From the NCBI GenBank assembly GCA_905221605.1, contig CAJNDS010000320.1, positions 1 to 64,000 of the forward strand: a stretch of 64,000 nt of DNA. The letters are read 5' to 3'. Shown here piece by piece: positions 60,267 through 64,000 of the stretch. Source of the stretch: Symbiodinium natans. Lineage: Eukaryota > Sar > Dinophyceae > Suessiales > Symbiodiniaceae. Below the pieces are notes generated by a model. The model saw only the letters and a program-made list of their open reading frames with translations. It was not told where the DNA came from and made no database searches. The first letter of the stretch is position 1. Each line of letters starts with the position of its first letter. Position numbers and translations under genes: made by a program.

Positions 60267-63200
60267 GTGGCCAATGAAGCCGAAGAAAATCGTGGTGATG
60301 GGGGTGAAGAGCGACAGCAAGTGGTACAAGCGCTGACAGATGGTAGGGAAGTTGCAATGATACAACCAACGTCTCAGGTGGAAAATGAAGTGGTTCCGTT
60401 TCCAGCAGCGAATCCTTTCTGGAGCGAGCGGGCTCACGAAGAAATGAGACTGAGGCAATCAAGGCCGGCAAGTCTTCCTGCGAGCGGAGGGGATAGAAGT
60501 GGTGAAAATACGAGGAGGCCACCATCGCTGCCAGATCTTCGGGATCGAGAACCTGCACCAGCTGAGAGGCCATCGTCAGGCTTAATGGGCCAGATGGAAC
60601 GGGTGAAGAGCAAGGTGAAGATATGGCAGTGGTAAAGCGTGCACTTAAAGAGTTGCTGGTGCAGACAAAGGAGCTGGGAAACAGGTTGCATAGAGTGGAG
60701 GAGAAAAGTTTTACCTCTGCTGCATCTGGGTCAGCTTCGCGAGCACGGAGCACTGGAGTGGTGGACGCAAATGCTGCATATCCCTTGGGAATGACTCCAG
60801 AGAAACAGTATCCGCCAGGACAAGTTTTCTACACTGATGGTTTGGGTGGTTTTTGGACTGTGTTACCTGATGGGACATGGCTGCCGATTGAGGGCTACGA
60901 CCTGCCAAAGGGTTGTGATCTTCAACCCTTGCCTGAGTCCAGGAAGGGGGATGCTCAGGTGGAGGAAGAAAAAGAAGTGCCAATGATGCATGTAGCTGAA
61001 GGGAAGAAACCCTCCAGATTGCCTCCACTGAATTATCCCCTGGGAGGTTCTGCAAGTGGTGTATATGCAGGTGGCCCACCCGGTTTGACACATGCGCCGA
61101 TTACTTCCTTGCCGACAGGTGTTGATGGTTCTGCCGCACCTTTAGTGAGTCAGCCCGGTTTTGTTTCAGCTCGGGAAACCGTGACGCAAGAGAATACGGC
61201 AGGATCGGGTGGATATACAATGGTGGATAGTGTTCCGTATCGGTGGAAAATGACAGCTGGAAAGTTGGAATTAGAAAAGGTTCCACTCACAGCTTTTACG
61301 CCTGGTATGGGACATGGACTGCCGCAAAGGCCTGGTGGTAGTGTCAGTTTACCGCCTGGAGCAGTGGTGCCACGAGGTATGCCAACAATTGGTGATAGTT
61401 CTGGAACCGAACGTCCGGAGGCTCTTGGGAAGCATGTGATGAGCCTTCCTACTTTGGCAGACTACACACCAAGCAATCCGACGGCACTGGGAGATTGGAT
61501 CGCAATGATCGAACCAATGTTGTCTTCGCTGACAGATACAGGAAGGGTGTGGTGGCAATGCGTCTATTCAAAGGCGTATCAGGCGTATGCCAAATGGTTG
61601 AGTGTTTCTCCGCTGGAAAGGTTGGCATCAAGGCTGAGCTGGAAGGGCTCAAGGTGGTTCAAACTGCGCACGTTTTGTTGGAGCAGAGGGCAGTGTCGTT
61701 GCTGCTGCAGGCGATTCCGGAGAGATTGAAGACCGAGATCGTTTCCACTCGAATGTTGGGTTCAGTGATGATATTTTACAAATTGCTGACGGTTTACCAA
61801 CCTGGTGGAGCAAATGAGCGCAGCACAATGTTGAACTTCTTGGTGCAACCATCTTCGGCAACCTCGATCTCAGAGGCCATTAAGGGAGTGCGTCAATGGG
61901 CGCAATGGCGTTCCCGATTAAGGGAGTTGCGAGCGGCCGAGCCGGACGCTACCTTGCTTATCAAGGGATTGGATGCTTTATCATCCGCGTTGCTGGCAAA
62001 ACACCCTACGGTTCATTTCAGAGTGGCATCCTTTCGGGAGAAATTGGGGGTGGACTACTCGCCGACCTCCGACACAACTAGCTGAAATGTTACAGGCAGA
62101 GTTTGAACTGCTATTGAATCTGCTATTGCATAGCGCTGGTGATCAAGAGGTGAAGCAGGACTCGGACGCCAAGAAAAGGGCAAGGTTAAACAAGGCCCAA
62201 AAGGGAACTGGTGACGAGACAGAGGAGGGTGACAAAGGCAAAGGGAAAGGAAAAAGGTACAGCAGTGATGGTGAACGTCCATTCCGTTGGATATATGGAA
62301 AGACAGAAGCAGGCTGCAAGTTCGGGTCACGCTGCAAGTTTCGCCATGACAAGGACTCCCTGGAGTGTGGAAGATGTTTCGAATGTGGGGCCGTTGGCCA
62401 TTTACAGCCGCAGTGTCCATACAAAGATGGTGCAAGTCCCAATGTGGACTCAAATTCCGAAAGGAATAAATCTAAAGGAAATTCTCCCAAGGGGGGAAAG
62501 GGCGGCAAAGGTGCGAAATGGGGGAATGCCAAAAAGGCAGAAGTGGCTGAAGGGGGAGATGAGGCGGCTAATGCGGGATTGGAGAAAGGTTCTGCAAGTC
62601 CCTCATCACCATCAACGCCCAATCAGGTCCTTGCTGAAGCGTTAGAGGTGCTGAAATCTATGAAACTGTCATCAGCGCAGTCAGCATCAAGCGGGGATCC
62701 CAGTGTTCGGATGTTATGTTGTTCTGGGGTTTTTCAGCAGGAAAGGAGAGTGGCGTTGGTGGACACAGCTGCTACGCATCTTGTGCGGACGCTTTTTCAA
62801 TGGGAATGTTTACCCGACACTACTGTTACGGTGCAAAGCGCGCTTGGCGGTGTGATAATGAGGATTACAGAGAAAGGGACTCTGATTAGGGAAGACAATG
62901 GGCCTCTGATTATCCCTCTCTGGTTGATCTTGGAGTTTGGGGCGAACCTCACGGTGATCAATGGGATGTGTCACGTGGGTGCAAAATCTTCGCTGGACCA
63001 GCTCTTGTGGTTTGAACATGGCTGTTTGGTTGTGGATTACAAAACAGCTGAAAAGATGGTTTTGCATGCTGAAAGACAGTGTGCGTCTTGGTCCCATTCT
63101 CAATGGAGGAATGGAAGGGCGGACTGTGGAGTCGGTTCGTCTGATGCCACGTTGTTGCCGAAGCAGGGAGAAGGCCGAGGAGTATGCGTCCTACGTGTGG

Positions 63201-63661
63201 CCAGGGTTTCTGACACCAATGAGTGTTCGGGAATGGGCATGTTGGACTCGGGAGCATCACATCCTCTCAGATCACTTCGTCCTGGTGAACAGCTTCCGCA
63301 GCAAAAGGTGTTGGTGTCTTTAGCTGTTGGATCTCGGGAGATGTGTATTACCCGAGGTGGGACCCTGGTAACTCCTGAAATGGTAGATCCACTAGTGCCA
63401 ATTGGCAAAGCGAGCGCCTTGGTTGGTCTCAGAGTGCAGCGGCGTGGTGGCAAGTGCACAGCCTCACATCCTGTTCTGGGGGAACTTCGCGTTCGAGATC
63501 TGAATGGGTGCCCTTGTTTAGAAAAGGTGGTTTCGCTTCAGATCATTGATGAAATGGATTGGTGCTCACCAAAGCAAGCATTAAAAGGGGACATCACCAA
63601 ACAGAGCCCTACCCGGACCCCGACCCCCACCCCGGGAAGGCGACAAGGTCGAAGACCATAA
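60267..63661 (+). pseudogene. retroelement Gag-protease region with three frameshifts
   Basis: Frame 1 (to about 60600) has NPFWSERAHEEMRLRQSRP. Frame 2 (60600-61620) has KRALKELLVQTKELGNRLHR and the Gag core TLADYTPSNPTALGDWIAMI. Frame 3 (61620-62080) continues the Gag helices. Frame 4 (62080-63661) has a CCCH-like finger (CKFGSRCKFRHD), a CCHC zinc knuckle (CFECGAVGHLQPQC, 62375-62416), and two retropepsin-like motifs: VDTAATHLVR near 62762 and LDSGASHPLR near 63245. This resembles Ty1/copia-type elements of dinoflagellates. No integrase or reverse transcriptase follows the stop at 63661, and no LTR was found, so the copy is degraded and probably truncated. Confidence 0.8.
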
Positions 63662-64000
63662 CAGCCCGGCAGACAGAACGAACTTCTGTTGTCTTTCCAC
63701 GAGATGCGACAGTGAGCGGTGCAAGCGGGGAAACATTTGAACACAGCTTCAGTGAAGCGAGCCTCTGCACGCATGCACTGCACGCAGCTCAAGGACGCGA
63801 AGCATCAAGAGATCCCCCTAGCTCCGAAGAGCCCCCCCATCCGGGTGCACTTTGGACATGTACACAGTGCATCCTCAAATATTGAAGAAGGGTGGGAGGG
63901 CTGGGATTTCGAATATATTTGAGCAGCGAAGCACTTCAGCATGCAAGAACAGCATACTGAAAAGAATAGGAAGAAAAACACGCATGCTCAAAACAAATCA
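63662..64000. other. no gene supported
   Basis: Sequence after the retroelement stop shows only short frames without integrase motifs. The window ends here, so a displaced integrase further right cannot be excluded. Confidence 0.45.

Overview
The window looks like nuclear DNA of a dinoflagellate, possibly a symbiodiniacean, carrying a decayed integrated DNA virus. The host assignment is an inference. It rests on intron-broken genes with non-canonical junctions, TTTAGGG-type interstitial telomeric runs, a Gag-protease retroelement of a type I associate with dinoflagellates, and a degenerate copy of the dinoflagellate spliced leader just upstream of that retroelement. No rRNA, tRNA or CRISPR array was seen.

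Layout. 1-1.3 kb: an (ACG)n tract and a palindromic AT/CCGG repeat. 1.9-19.3 kb, minus strand: a long series of exons for one or several large modular secreted or membrane proteins. They contain a signal peptide, PAN/apple domains, a recurrent four-cysteine module that I do not recognise, beta-trefoil domains, hydrophobic helical domains and a C-terminal membrane anchor. A 783-bp tandem duplication, a 390-bp internal duplication and a 14-bp frameshifting duplication interrupt it. 19.3-24.8 kb: mostly dispersed repeats, including a perfect 38-bp palindrome. 24.8-27.1 kb: an intact single-exon secreted GH3 glycosidase. 29.6-29.8 kb: a beta-tubulin pseudogene fragment.

30.1-49.4 kb: an AT-rich endogenous polinton-like virus (PLV). 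The morphogenesis set is recognisable: minor capsid (penton), lipase-like protein, major capsid protein, fibre with an S74-type chaperone, and A32-like packaging ATPase. The penton, lipase-like and major capsid genes are open. The fibre, ATPase and one zinc-ribbon-like gene carry frameshifts or stops, and the polymerase-like gene ends before its catalytic part. Nine viral genes have a TCTA motif 10-17 nt before the ATG, like the late promoter known from CroV and its virophage mavirus. Three consecutive terminal-inverted-repeat elements (34.70-36.85, 36.87-39.43, 39.45-40.39 kb) sit in one (AT)n tract and split the virus into two parts. The middle element carries remnants of a second, different PLV (lipase-like and capsid pseudogenes). 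A 19-bp GC-rich palindromic motif occurs in three viral ORFs, on both sides of the split.

49.4-60 kb: host sequence with a segmental duplication (49.7 and 55.2 kb), a seven-pass membrane protein gene, microsatellites, inverted arrays of a roughly 70-bp satellite and telomere-like runs. 60.0-63.7 kb: a frameshifted Gag-protease retroelement with two protease-like domains. Exon ends in the host part are approximate.
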